64,000 nt of DNA from Flavobacterium hibisci (GCF_020026925.1 NZ_JAIQDW010000001.1:558001-622000); one strand, 5' to 3'. Shown: positions 55,525-63,992, counted from the first letter of the stretch. Notes: generated by a model not told the origin, from the sequence alone. Made by a program: numbers and translations.

Positions 55525-56941
55525 TTTTCTGAATTATTTGGTTATATGTTTCGATGTATTCTTGGCAAACTCTTTCCCAGGAATGATCTGTGGCCATTCC
55601 TTTTTGTATTATTTTATCAAACCAGCTTTTATCATCATACAGATTTACAGCACGATTAATGGAATCACAGACATCCTCAACCGACGCCTGATCGTGGCAA
55701 ATTCCGTTTCCATCATCACCAAAATCAATTACGGTATCTTTCAAACCTCCTGTTCTTCTCACAATCGGAACCGTTCCGTAACGCAGTGCATACATTTGGT
55801 TTAATCCGCAGGGTTCTACTCTTGAAGGCATTAATATAAAATCAGAACCTGCATAAATTAAATGGGCCAGTTCTTCATTATAACCAATGAAAACATTGTA
55901 ATTCCCTTTGTAATTGTCCCGTAACTGCAATAATTGCATTTCAATATCAGGATTTCCGGATCCTAAAATCAGGATATTAATTTTTTTAAAATTTTCAGAC
56001 AGCCCGATTGCTGCAGCCTGAGGCAAAAGATCGCCGCCCTTTTCATCAAATAATCTTCCAATAAAACTAAACAAAGGTTTTGAGGGATCTAACTCAAATC
56101 GTTCACATAGCTTCTCCTTATTTTTTTGTTTTCCAAATTCAAAATTATCAATTGAATAATGGGATTCCAGCATTTTATCTGTCAAAGGATTCCATACTTC
56201 AATGTCTATTCCGTTTAAAATTCCTTTTGATTTGCTCCGCACTTTATTAAATAATGATTCCAGTCCGTTTGCCGAAACATTAATTTCATCCAGATAACTC
56301 GGAGAAACTGTAGTCACAGCATCGGCACATTTAACCGCTACAGCCAGTGAATTCAAAGAATTATCCCATTCCAGAAAACCTGCATGACGCACATCAAATT
56401 CAGGGATATAATGCATTTTATCGTGACCAAACCATCCCTGATACAATCCGTTATGAATTGTGATAACAGTTCGGACCTTACTTAAAACTTCATATTTATA
56501 ACTAAACTGCAGCATAAACGGAATCAGTCCCGTATGGTGATCGTGGCAGTTTATGACGACGGGAATTATATTCTCAGCCAGAATCCAGTCTAAAGTAGCA
56601 ATCTGAAAAGATAAAAAACGTTCGATATCATCTTCATATCCATAAACATTTGAACGGTCAAATAACTCCTTAATTTCAATCAGATATAATTCATACCCGA
56701 GTTTATCAGTTGTTTCTTTTAGAACATTATAAGGAAATATAAAATGGCCTAAAATAACATTGCCTGAATGTACGGTTTCAAAATTATTTTCGTGTTTAAA
56801 CTTTGTATCATATGCAGGAACCACTACTTTTACCTGATGCCCGGCACTTTGCTGATACTTCGGCAATGCCCCGACAACATCGGCTAATCCGCCAACTTTT
56901 GCCATTGGGTAACATTCTGCACTAAGATGAAATATTTTCAT
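55514..56941 (-). CDS. glgA: Glycogen synthase (GT5)
   Basis: The 475-residue protein has the ADP-glucose-binding start MKIFHLSAECYPMAKVGGLA (K-x-G-G-L). The GT-B C-terminal half has FSFIGRLFDEKGGDLL, DFILMPSRVEPCGLNQMYALRYGT and PIVRRTGGLKDTV. It elongates alpha-1,4-glucan from ADP-glucose. It is the first gene of the glycogen operon, with a 133-bp divergent gap to the alpha/beta hydrolase at 57075. I could not place a clear -7 box in that gap. Confidence 0.96.
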   Translation of the reverse strand: MKIFHLSAECYPMAKVGGLADVVGALPKYQQSAGHQVKVVVPAYDTKFKHENNFETVHSGNVILGHFIFPYNVLKETTDKLGYELYLIEIKELFDRSNVYGYEDDIERFLSFQIATLDWILAENIIPVVINCHDHHTGLIPFMLQFSYKYEVLSKVRTVITIHNGLYQGWFGHDKMHYIPEFDVRHAGFLEWDNSLNSLAVAVKCADAVTTVSPSYLDEINVSANGLESLFNKVRSKSKGILNGIDIEVWNPLTDKMLESHYSIDNFEFGKQKNKEKLCERFELDPSKPLFSFIGRLFDEKGGDLLPQAAAIGLSENFKKINILILGSGNPDIEMQLLQLRDNYKGNYNVFIGYNEELAHLIYAGSDFILMPSRVEPCGLNQMYALRYGTVPIVRRTGGLKDTVIDFGDDGNGICHDQASVEDVCDSINRAVNLYDDKSWFDKIIQKGMATDHSWERVCQEYIETYNQIIQKNES

Positions 56942-57074
56942 TTAAGACGGCTGTTTTATAAAATTGGTACTCAATCAAATTAATACGTAAATTGCTATTA
57001 TTCTGTAATTTTATGTTTTTTTAAATTTAGGAAAAAACTTAGTAGAATTTAGCTCCAAAATAAAAATTATCATT

Positions 57075-57938
57075 ATGCCAAAAAAAACACCGAATCCTGT
57101 AAAATCCTTAAAAATCCCAATATTTATTATTATTTCTGCGAAATTATGTGCGTTTGTTTCCCTTAAACTGGTAACAGCTTATGCAGCAAAACTTTTTACA
57201 ACACCTGTAAAACATAAAATTCCGAAAAGAGAATTAAAAATGGATTCTGAAAGCATCCAAAATACAATTCCTGTTCCGGCAATTGATAAAAACATTACGG
57301 TTTATGAATATGGTAAAAGTGAAAAGAAAGCATTGCTTGTTCATGGCTGGTCAGGACGCGGAACACAATTATTCAAAATTGCAGATTCACTTTTAGAACA
57401 CGGGTATTCAATTGTAAGTTTTGACGCTCCGGCTCACGGAAAATCGAAAGGCAGCACAACTATAATGTCTGAATTTATAACATCGATTTTAGAAATAGAA
57501 AAACAATACGGGACATTTGAAATTGCAATAGGTCATTCATTAGGCGGCATGTCTGTTTTGAATGCAATTAAAAACGGCTTGAATGTAAAAAAGGCTGTTA
57601 TTATTGGCAGTGGCGATATTGTACAGGATATTTTAGATGAATTTGTTTCGAAATTGAGATTAAAACCCGAAATTAGTAATCGCCTGCGTGATTATTTTGA
57701 AAATAAATATCAGGTAAAAATGGATGACTTCTCAGCGTATCAGGCTGCTAAAAAAATAGCAATTCCTATTTTGGTGATTCATGATAAAAATGATCCGGAA
57801 GTTCCTGTAAAAGCAGGAATTCATATTCATGAAAACCTTCAAAAAGGGAGTTTATTTTTGACAGAAGGCCTTGGTCACCGAAAGATATTGGGAAATCATG
57901 ACGTAATTAAAAAAATTATTGAATTCACAATTAACTAA
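57075..57938 (+). CDS. Alpha/beta hydrolase with N-terminal membrane segment
   Basis: The 287-residue protein has a hydrophobic segment at about 13-40. The hydrolase core has oxyanion-side HGWSGRG, FDAPAHGKSKG, nucleophile Ser155 in AIGHSLGGMS, Asp in HDKNDPEVP and His in GLGHRKIL. That is a complete Ser-Asp-His triad. The substrate is unknown. A lipid or ester thioesterase-type role is possible. It is 7 bp upstream of the endonuclease III-like gene, so the two share a transcript, though no functional link is evident. Confidence 0.85.
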   Translation: MPKKTPNPVKSLKIPIFIIISAKLCAFVSLKLVTAYAAKLFTTPVKHKIPKRELKMDSESIQNTIPVPAIDKNITVYEYGKSEKKALLVHGWSGRGTQLFKIADSLLEHGYSIVSFDAPAHGKSKGSTTIMSEFITSILEIEKQYGTFEIAIGHSLGGMSVLNAIKNGLNVKKAVIIGSGDIVQDILDEFVSKLRLKPEISNRLRDYFENKYQVKMDDFSAYQAAKKIAIPILVIHDKNDPEVPVKAGIHIHENLQKGSLFLTEGLGHRKILGNHDVIKKIIEFTIN

Positions 57939-57945
57939 AACTGTC

Positions 57946-58596
57946 ATGGATTTATTTGGAGAAACTAGAAATTGGGAAAAAGATTTAAAGCCTATTTTAA
58001 AAAAATACAAAGGCAAAAAACATCCTTTGGACTATGAAAACACATATCAGTTACTGGTCATGGTTGTATTATCAGCACAGGATTCTGATGCAAATATCAA
58101 CAACATCGCTCCTGCTCTGTTTGCTGAATTCCCTACCTTAAAAAGTCTTTCAAAAGCAGATTTAGAAAGTTTTACGCCATACGTCAGCAAAGTTCGGAAT
58201 CACGCTACCAAAACCAACTGGCTTCTTGAAATCGCCAAAACGATTCAAAATGATAAAGATATTCCACTTACCCTAAATGGATTAACAGCTTTGAAAGGTT
58301 TGGGAAGAAAATCTGCCAATGTGATTTTAAGGGAAACCGATCAGCCGCCAGAAGGTATTATTACCGATTTACATGTGATTCGTGTTGCTCCAAGACTTGG
58401 TATTGTAAATGAAAGCAAGGATGGTAATAAGGTCGAGAAACAACTGATGGAAGTTTTATCCAAAAAAATCTGGTCAGAAATTGGTATGGCAATCTCATTT
58501 CACGGAAGGGAAACCTGCAGGCCAAAACCTAAATGTGAAGAATGTATTTTGAAGGATATTTGTTATTATTTTCTACATCTTAAAAATGGAATTTAA
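57946..58596 (+). CDS. Endonuclease III-like DNA glycosylase/AP lyase
   Basis: The 216-residue protein starts MDLFGETRNWEKDLK at 57946. Helix-hairpin-helix and catalytic Lys lie in ALKGLGRKSANVIL, with the catalytic Asp in GIITDLHVIRVAPRLG. The C-terminal iron-sulfur cysteines are C-x5-C-x2-C-x5-C (CRPKPKCEEC). Canonical endonuclease III has six residues in the first spacer, so this one is a residue short. It would remove oxidised pyrimidines in base excision repair. It may be a second paralogue beside a canonical nth elsewhere, so I give no symbol. Confidence 0.85.
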   Translation: MDLFGETRNWEKDLKPILKKYKGKKHPLDYENTYQLLVMVVLSAQDSDANINNIAPALFAEFPTLKSLSKADLESFTPYVSKVRNHATKTNWLLEIAKTIQNDKDIPLTLNGLTALKGLGRKSANVILRETDQPPEGIITDLHVIRVAPRLGIVNESKDGNKVEKQLMEVLSKKIWSEIGMAISFHGRETCRPKPKCEECILKDICYYFLHLKNGI

Positions 58597-58655
58597 TTAA
58601 TCTATCTCTTTAAATATAAAAAATATCAGCATTAGTTTTTTTTTAGAAAACATTT

Positions 58656-58672
58656 ATCGTAATATTGCAATA
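58656..58672. promoter_or_regulatory. Predicted ArsR operator, copy 1
   Basis: ATCGTAATATTGCAATA, with a palindromic core ATATTGCAAT. It overlaps a -7-like TAATATTG. It lies 14 bp before the ArsR start and matches the copy at 59601-59617 in 16 of 17 bases. Confidence 0.7.
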
Positions 58673-58685
58673 TAAAAATAAAATA

Positions 58686-59012
58686 ATGGGAGCTACTAAA
58701 ACAGATCATTTTACCGATGAGCAAAATCAGATTGCTATAATTGCAAAAGCATTGGGGCATCCTGCCAGAATTGCCATCATTGAGTATTTATTAAAAGTTG
58801 ACACTTGTATCTGCGGTGATATTGTAAATGAACTTCCTCTTGCACAACCTACTGTTTCCCAGCATTTGAAAGAGTTAAAAAATGCAGGACTTATTAAAGG
58901 CAATATTGAGGGAAATGCTATTTGTTACTGTATTGATGAAAAAACATTTGATATTTTAAAAGAATATTTTTCTAAAATTATCCTAACGGTTACAAATCAA
59001 AAATGTTGTTAA
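58686..59012 (+). CDS. arsR: ArsR family metalloregulator
   Basis: The 108-residue protein starts MGATKTDHFTDEQNQIAI at the ATG at 58686. A TTG start at 58665 would lie inside the operator. It has the winged helix-turn-helix ALGHPARIAIIEYLLK, then LPLAQPTVSQHLKELKNAGLI. Metal-site cysteines are in DTCICGDI, as in arsenite-sensing ArsR. An extra Cys-Cys pair is at the extreme C-terminus (NQKCC). It would repress the operon until arsenite binds. The next gene starts 1 bp after its stop. Confidence 0.92.
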   Translation: MGATKTDHFTDEQNQIAIIAKALGHPARIAIIEYLLKVDTCICGDIVNELPLAQPTVSQHLKELKNAGLIKGNIEGNAICYCIDEKTFDILKEYFSKIILTVTNQKCC

Positions 59013-59013
59013 T

Positions 59014-59580
59014 ATGGAAACTGCTTTTATTATCACTACAATATTATTAGTCTTATATTCATCACTTGCATTGTTTGACGGTGTGTATTTACACCTTTAC
59101 AAATATCGTTTGCATGAGCAAAAGGAGAGTAAATTTGAACACCTCACACATACTATTAGAGCCCTTTTATTTTTAGTAATTCTTTATACTTTGTTTATTG
59201 AGATCGAAAATAACAATCTGTTTTTCACAGGTATTGCATTTATTTTCCTCGACATTTTCATAATGATTATTGATGCCTATACAGAAAAAGACAGTAGAAA
59301 ATTTATGGGTGGTCTGCCTCGCTGGGAGTATATCATACATCTTTTGATAAATGGCTTTCATTTTGCAGGTATTGCTATATTTTTAGTCCTCAAAATTAAT
59401 CTTACAAATGAAGGTATAACTTTAAAAAATAATTTCCTTGAATTTGAAAATTATAACCTTTTCAAAATAATTGCTTTAAATATTTTACCCGGTTCAATTC
59501 TAATAGCTTTACTACACTTTCTGGTATACATACCTAAATTCAATTTTTACTTAAAAAAAATCCAACTCAAATGTTGTTAA
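59014..59580 (+). CDS. Multi-pass membrane protein of the arsenic operon
   Basis: The 188-residue protein has five or so membrane segments (IITTILLVLYSSLALF, ALLFLVILYTLFI, FFTGIAFIFLDIFIMII, FHFAGIAIFLVLKI, ILPGSILIALLHFLVYI). Conserved-looking polar motifs are FDGVYLHLYKYRLHEQ, which has histidines suited to metal binding, and GLPRWEYIIHLLING. It ends QLKCC, like ArsR. I do not recognise the family. Its place between arsR and the DUF6428 gene suggests an accessory role in arsenic handling. It is possibly translationally coupled to arsR. Confidence 0.7.
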   Translation: METAFIITTILLVLYSSLALFDGVYLHLYKYRLHEQKESKFEHLTHTIRALLFLVILYTLFIEIENNNLFFTGIAFIFLDIFIMIIDAYTEKDSRKFMGGLPRWEYIIHLLINGFHFAGIAIFLVLKINLTNEGITLKNNFLEFENYNLFKIIALNILPGSILIALLHFLVYIPKFNFYLKKIQLKCC

Positions 59581-59600
59581 CCATTTTTTTGTTACAATAA

Positions 59601-59617
59601 ATCGCAATATTGCAATA
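59601..59617. promoter_or_regulatory. Predicted ArsR operator, copy 2
   Basis: ATCGCAATATTGCAATA. It lies in the 57-bp gap before the DUF6428 gene and nearly repeats the site at 58656-58672. TTTTTTTG about 13 bp upstream suggests a second promoter. Confidence 0.7.
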
Positions 59618-59637
59618 AACAACTAAATAATAAAACT

Positions 59638-60114
59638 ATGAAACTATCCGAAATTAAAACAATACTCAAAACTGTAGAAACAGTAAATTTTCAATTACCA
59701 AACGGAAACTTCGTACCGGAGCATTTCCATGTTACAGAAGTAGGCTTAATAACTAAAAACTTCATTGATTGCGGAGGAACTGTACGTAAAGAAACTGTAG
59801 TAAACTTTCAGCTTTGGAATGCCAACGATTTTGAACATCGTTTAAAACCACAAAAACTGATTCATATTATCGAACTTTCTGAAAAAGTTTTAGGAATTGA
59901 AGATTTTGAAATTGAAGTCGAATATCAGGACACTACTACAATTGGAAAATATGATTTGGGTTTCAATGGCAAGGATTTCCAACTTCTCAATAAGAAAACG
60001 GCTTGTCTGGCACAGGATCAATGTGGAATTCCTGCCGAAAAACAAAAAACAAACCTTATACAGCTTACCGCTAATAATACTAATTCATGTACTCCAGGCG
60101 GAGGATGCTGCTAA
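59638..60114 (+). CDS. DUF6428 family protein with C-terminal Cys cluster
   Basis: The 158-residue protein matches the DUF6428 pattern found next to arsC and acr3 in Bacteroidota: MKLSEIKTILKTVETVNFQL, PEHFHVTEVGLI, NFIDCGGTVRKE, LWNANDFEHRL. It has Cys50-region GG and two later cysteines in TACLAQDQCG. The tail is SCTPGGGCC. Function is unproven. The histidines and cysteines suggest arsenite or metalloid binding. It follows its own operator copy and precedes arsC by 19 bp. No signal peptide. Confidence 0.82.
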   Translation: MKLSEIKTILKTVETVNFQLPNGNFVPEHFHVTEVGLITKNFIDCGGTVRKETVVNFQLWNANDFEHRLKPQKLIHIIELSEKVLGIEDFEIEVEYQDTTTIGKYDLGFNGKDFQLLNKKTACLAQDQCGIPAEKQKTNLIQLTANNTNSCTPGGGCC

Positions 60115-60133
60115 ATTATTCCGTTAAATTAAT

Positions 60134-60763
60134 ATGTCAAATAAAGAAACATTATTCACTGCTATAGAGAAAGTTGTATCAGAATTTAATTTTAAAAAAA
60201 TTACTACTGAACGGAAAGACATTTTACAGCCTCTTATTGATTTCATTCAATCGAAAATTAACCATAAGGAAGATATCCGGCTGAATTTCATTTGCACACA
60301 CAATTCCAGAAGAAGTCATTTGTCGCAAATATGGGCGCAAACTGCTTCATATTATTATGGTATAAAAAATGTATATTGCTATTCGGGAGGAACAGAAGCA
60401 ACAGCAATGTTTCCCAAAGTGGCACAAACTTTAGCAAATACCGGATTTAAAGTTCAAAAACTATCCGAAGGAAACAATCCGGTTCATGCCATTAAATTTG
60501 CTAAAAACCATGCCCCAAATATCTGCTTTTCAAAAAAGTATGATGATCAATTTAATCCTGAAAGTAGTTATGCAGCCATTATGACCTGTTCACAGGCCGA
60601 CGAGGGCTGTCCGTTTATCGCAGGAGCTGAAAAACGGATTGCGGTTACGTATGAAGATCCAAAAGCTTTTGATAACACTCCTTTGCAGGACTTTAAATAT
60701 CAGGAACGTAGTCTTCAAATTGCTACTGAACTATTTTATGTTTTCTCCCAAATAAAAAAATAA
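60134..60763 (+). CDS. arsC: Arsenate reductase / low-molecular-weight phosphatase type
   Basis: The 209-residue protein has the phosphatase P-loop CTHNSRRS (Cys54, C-x5-R) and later cysteines in [10 protein letters not shown] and [11 protein letters not shown]. These would carry the disulfide relay of thioredoxin-coupled arsenate reductases. It is longer than the usual 130-150 residues because of an N-terminal helical part (1-50) and a C-terminal helix. It reduces arsenate to arsenite, which the pump one base downstream exports. The gap to acr3 is 1 bp. Confidence 0.9.
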   Translation: MSNKETLFTAIEKVVSEFNFKKITTERKDILQPLIDFIQSKINHKEDIRLNFICTHNSRRSHLSQIWAQTASYYYGIKNVYCYSGGTEATAMFPKVAQTLANTGFKVQKLSEGNNPVHAIKFAKNHAPNICFSKKYDDQFNPESSYAAIMTCSQADEGCPFIAGAEKRIAVTYEDPKAFDNTPLQDFKYQERSLQIATELFYVFSQIKK

Positions 60764-60764
60764 A

Positions 60765-61826
60765 ATGACTATAAATCATTGTTCGCCAATTGCAGAAAGA
60801 AAAAAGCTGTCTTTTTTAGATCAATTTCTCACATTATGGATATTTATTGCTATGATAATTGGCGTTTCTATTGGCTATTTTATTCCGTCAAGCGGAAATT
60901 TCATAAACTCCTTTTCCAGCGGAACCACGAATATTCCGCTGGCAATTGGGCTTATTTTAATGATGTATCCGCCTTTGGCAAAAGTAAAATACGAAAATAT
61001 GGGAGAAGTTTTTAAAAACACCCGAATCCTTGGTGCTTCATTATTCCTGAATTGGATTGCGGGACCAATTTTAATGTTTGCACTTGCGCTTCTGTTTTTA
61101 AAAGGCTATCCGGAATATATGATTGGTTTAATACTTATTGGTTTAGCACGCTGCATTGCTATGGTTGTCGTTTGGAATGACCTGGCTGATGGAAACCGCG
61201 AATATGCTGCTGGATTAATCGCCTTAAACAGTATTTTTCAGGTTTTGCTTTATAGTGTCTATGCGTATATTTTTATCACTATTTTGCCTCCTTATTTTGG
61301 TTATACAGGATTTGATATTGATATTAGTATTGGACAAATCGCTGAAAGTGTGGCTGTTTATTTAGGAATTCCTTTTGCTCTTGGCGTTATAAGTCGTTAT
61401 AGCCTGATAAAACTTAAGGGAGAAGAATGGTTTCAGAATAAATATGTTCCGTTTATCTCTCCAGTTACTTTGATTTCTTTGTTATTCACAATTGTGATCA
61501 TGTTTAGCTTAAAAGGAAAATTGATTGTTCAGATTCCCATGGATGTAATTCGAATTGCGATTCCTCTGGTGCTTTATTTTGCTGTTATGTTTGTCATTAG
61601 CTTTTTTACCGGAAAGTATTTTGGTGCTGATTATTCGAAAAGTACGGCAATTGCTTTTACAGCCACAGGAAACAACTTTGAACTGGCGATTGCGGTTGCA
61701 ATAGGTGTTTTCGGAATCAACAGCGGACAAGCTTTTGCAGGTGTCATTGGCCCTTTGGTCGAAGTTCCAGCTTTGATTGCCCTTGTGAATGTTGCTTTTT
61801 GGTTCAGGAAGAAATATTATTCTTAG
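60765..61826 (+). CDS. acr3: ACR3 family arsenite efflux pump
   Basis: The 353-residue protein has ten membrane segments. Family markers are [44 protein letters not shown], the essential Cys in [33 protein letters not shown] and [16 protein letters not shown]. It exports arsenite using the proton gradient. It is the last gene of the operon, immediately after arsC. The gap to the next, convergent gene is 27 bp, with no evident strong terminator. Confidence 0.95.
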   Translation: MTINHCSPIAERKKLSFLDQFLTLWIFIAMIIGVSIGYFIPSSGNFINSFSSGTTNIPLAIGLILMMYPPLAKVKYENMGEVFKNTRILGASLFLNWIAGPILMFALALLFLKGYPEYMIGLILIGLARCIAMVVVWNDLADGNREYAAGLIALNSIFQVLLYSVYAYIFITILPPYFGYTGFDIDISIGQIAESVAVYLGIPFALGVISRYSLIKLKGEEWFQNKYVPFISPVTLISLLFTIVIMFSLKGKLIVQIPMDVIRIAIPLVLYFAVMFVISFFTGKYFGADYSKSTAIAFTATGNNFELAIAVAIGVFGINSGQAFAGVIGPLVEVPALIALVNVAFWFRKKYYS

Positions 61827-61853
61827 GGTTACTTGCGGGTTTTTATTATTGCA

Positions 61854-62204
61854 TTAATCTAATTCTGCTCTTGAAAATAAATCTTGTATTAAAATTTTAT
61901 TTTCGCAGGCTTCTTTAAATGCAATAATAAAAATTTTTAAAGCATCCGTATTTGATGAATAAGCACAAAACATACCTGCTTCGGGGTCAAACTTAACGTT
62001 CTGCATTAGTTCAGACTTTCGTTCCTCTAAAAATACTTTTGCTAAAGAAGCCCAATCGTAGCCGTTTCCCTCAAATCCTTCTTCTTCCCTCTCTTGGAAA
62101 ATTTCAGTCTTGTATTCCCCTACATTCAAACATACCGAAACACTTTTTTCATATTCAACCCAAAAGAATGGCTTAATTAATTCCTTAAAATTATGAATGT
62201 TCAT
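61854..62204 (-). CDS. Imm51-like immunity protein
   Basis: The 116-residue protein matches the Imm51 pattern as I know it: PFFWVEYEKSVSVCLNVGEY, IFQEREEEGFEGNGYDWASL, AKVFLEER, FDPEAGMFCAYS, and the end DLFSRAELD. Imm51 proteins neutralise polymorphic toxins. No toxin gene lies beside it in this window, so it is an orphan immunity gene. It overlaps the preceding gene by 14 bp on the same strand, which suggests a shared transcript. No signal peptide. Confidence 0.75.
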   Translation of the reverse strand: MNIHNFKELIKPFFWVEYEKSVSVCLNVGEYKTEIFQEREEEGFEGNGYDWASLAKVFLEERKSELMQNVKFDPEAGMFCAYSSNTDALKIFIIAFKEACENKILIQDLFSRAELD

Positions 62205-62541
62205 ATTGTTCTAATTCTTTAAAAAGTTCGTCCGCGTTTTGTTTTATACCTTCTCTAAATTTTGCAGGTATTTTATCCTTTACCCGTTCATACCAATCAT
62301 AGAAATTTTGTTTTATTTGAATGATATTTAGTTTAGTAATTCTTCTTTTTGCCATTTCAGGATAGTGCTTTGCGAAATGAACAAACGCATCTATATGTAC
62401 AAGTAAAGGCTGACATATCTCATTAGATGTTCTTAGCCATTCGTCTGATTGTTTAATTTGTTCTATTGCCAGATTAAAATAACGGGCCGGTTCTAAATCA
62501 GCCATTTGATTTCCATCTGGAGCTGTACTAAATATTTTCAT
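62191..62541 (-). CDS. Small hypothetical protein next to Imm51
   Basis: The 116-residue protein starts MKIFSTAPDGNQMADLEPAR at 62541. A TAAGG stretch lies in front of this ATG. An ATG at 62601 would add 20 polar residues. It is helical, with LAIEQIKQSDEWLRT, PLLVHIDAFVHFAKHYPE and IKQNFYDWYERVKDKI. I do not recognise the family. It overlaps Imm51 by 14 bp, so it is probably part of a small immunity operon, but this is inference. Confidence 0.6.
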   Translation of the reverse strand: MKIFSTAPDGNQMADLEPARYFNLAIEQIKQSDEWLRTSNEICQPLLVHIDAFVHFAKHYPEMAKRRITKLNIIQIKQNFYDWYERVKDKIPAKFREGIKQNADELFKELEQYEHS

Positions 62542-62640
62542 CCTTAATTTTGTGTTATTGTCTTTAGTATTTTGTAGATTTTTGTCAAAATTACCACTCA
62601 AGTACTACAGCGGGTTTGAGACTAAATTAAGCCCTTTCTT

Positions 62641-62676
62641 CGGGTTTGTAACCCGAGTCCCGATAATTATCGGGAG
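62641..62676. repeat. Palindromic GC-rich repeat
   Basis: Two adjacent inverted repeats, CGGGTTTGTAACCCG and TCCCGATAATTATCGGGA, sit just upstream of the small gene at 62191-62541. Elements of this look are common between flavobacterial genes. Confidence 0.55.
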
Positions 62677-62748
62677 GAACAGGCGAAGCAAATTATCCAA
62701 ATACAAAACCATCTTTCCATTAAACAAATTACCTAAATTCTCCGTTTT

Positions 62749-63117
62749 TTATAGTTCAATATTTTCATTTCCATCATCATCTTCTTCCAAATATAATTTC
62801 CAATTTAATTTATTAGCAATTTGCTTAAAAGCGTTAATGTAAATTTGTTGATCAGTATTTTGCCCTTTTGAGCAAACAATTGCAACCAGGGTCACAAAGT
62901 GATTTACATTCTTAGAAGATGAATAATTTCCGTCATAAGTTTCTACTAATATGATTTCAACCCAAGGGAATTTGTCAGTATTTGTAAACGATTGATGATT
63001 TGTCTGCTTAAAGAATTCTGTTTCTAATAAACACTTAACCACAACTGATTTGTCGAGCCTCTTACTAAAGTTCTCGTCAAATTGAATATTAAAGTAATTA
63101 TATCTATCGCTCCACAT
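62749..63117 (-). CDS. Small hypothetical protein, possible immunity protein
   Basis: The 122-residue protein has MWSDRYNYFNIQFDENFSKR at the start, a core of alternating strands (FPWVEIILVETYDG, VNHFVTLVAIVCS), the helix YINAFKQIANKLNW and an acidic tail EEDDDGNENIEL. No signal peptide. I do not recognise the family. Small size, acidic character and its place beside an Imm51-like gene make an immunity role plausible but unproven. Confidence 0.6.
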   Translation of the reverse strand: MWSDRYNYFNIQFDENFSKRLDKSVVVKCLLETEFFKQTNHQSFTNTDKFPWVEIILVETYDGNYSSSKNVNHFVTLVAIVCSKGQNTDQQIYINAFKQIANKLNWKLYLEEDDDGNENIEL

Positions 63118-63157
63118 TATTTTATTTTTAGTCGTCTTTCTTCACTTAAAATTCGCT

Positions 63158-63276
63158 TATAACGTTCTGCCTCTACAAGCAGTTTGCGGGTTATGAAACT
63201 GAGTATTTTCGGCTAAACGAAAATAGTATTTAAAAAAAAGATAATACCACTAAATCCGCAAATCGATTATAATGAC
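63158..63276. repeat. Imperfect nested inverted repeat between candidate immunity and HEPN genes
   Basis: Inner arms TATTTTCG (63204-63211) and CGAAAATA (63218-63225) are perfect. Further out, AGTTTGCGG (63181-63189) faces CCGCAAAT (63256-63263), and TTATAACG faces ATTATAATG. The whole is about 120 bp and noncoding. It resembles a folded recombination or repeat element but lacks an integron attC core. Confidence 0.4.
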
Positions 63277-63290
63277 TGGTGACAGTGCCA

Positions 63291-63992
63291 TTACTCATGA
63301 TGTACGGCAATTTTTTCTGAAATTCTTCGGATAAGAAATAAATATGGTAATATTAATTTGTTATTACGAGGAGTTGGTAAGATTACTTTATTTTCTCTAC
63401 TTTCTCTCAAATGTACCAATACATTTCTAATTTTTTCGATATTTGATTTCACACTTTTTATTATTCCTTTAGGTTCAATATCCAATTTGTCACCTTTATT
63501 TATTAAAGCAGTTATTTTAAAACCTCCATCAAATTCCAAGTCTTCCGCAAAAAAATCTTTATTTGCTTCTATTTCCATTTTAATATCTTCCCATGTACAA
63601 AAGTCTGCCAATAATTTTTCTAATTTAATACTGTCATCATTTTGTTTAAAGTTATCTTTAAATTCTTCAATCAATAGTTTACTATATTTTTCTGAGCTAT
63701 TTAATAAGTCTGGGCGTTTTATTATTCTAATCAATCTCTTTTTTAGTTCATCATTAAGATGATAGTAAGCACAATATTCTAAAACTTGAAAATAGAAAAT
63801 GAATCTTAGTCGATTGTTAGAAGTTTTTCTGGCCACGAGAAAAAGATCAAGTAAAACAGGGTCAATTTTGTTTAGATTTAAAACTTGTGGAAATTTTTCA
63901 TTTACCGAGTAACAAGGAACAATATAGTTATCTTCTTCAACTGATTCTTCAAAAATCACCAAATTTGGAGAATCACGATGATAGTATGACAT
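63291..63992 (-). CDS. HEPN-like protein reaching the window edge
   Basis: At least 233 residues. No in-frame stop lies between the ATG at 63992 and the window end, so the N-terminus may be longer. The C-terminal helical part carries RNVLVH (residues 189-194). This matches the RNxxxH motif of HEPN ribonucleases, with further helices to the end. A middle segment RLRFIFYFQVLEYCAYYH also resembles proteins of this type. HEPN proteins often serve in toxin-antitoxin or antiviral systems by cutting RNA. The rest of the system would lie to the right, outside the window. Identification is from the motif only. Confidence 0.55.
   Translation of the reverse strand: MSYYHRDSPNLVIFEESVEEDNYIVPCYSVNEKFPQVLNLNKIDPVLLDLFLVARKTSNNRLRFIFYFQVLEYCAYYHLNDELKKRLIRIIKRPDLLNSSEKYSKLLIEEFKDNFKQNDDSIKLEKLLADFCTWEDIKMEIEANKDFFAEDLEFDGGFKITALINKGDKLDIEPKGIIKSVKSNIEKIRNVLVHLRESRENKVILPTPRNNKLILPYLFLIRRISEKIAVHHE

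Noticed and set aside
58665..58685. TTG start for ArsR
   Set aside because: It lies within the operator palindrome. The ATG at 58686 gives the normal ArsR N-terminus.
63158..63276. Integron attC site
   Set aside because: There is a foldable element of suitable size, but no RYYYAAC/GTTRRRY core pair and no integrase gene in the window.
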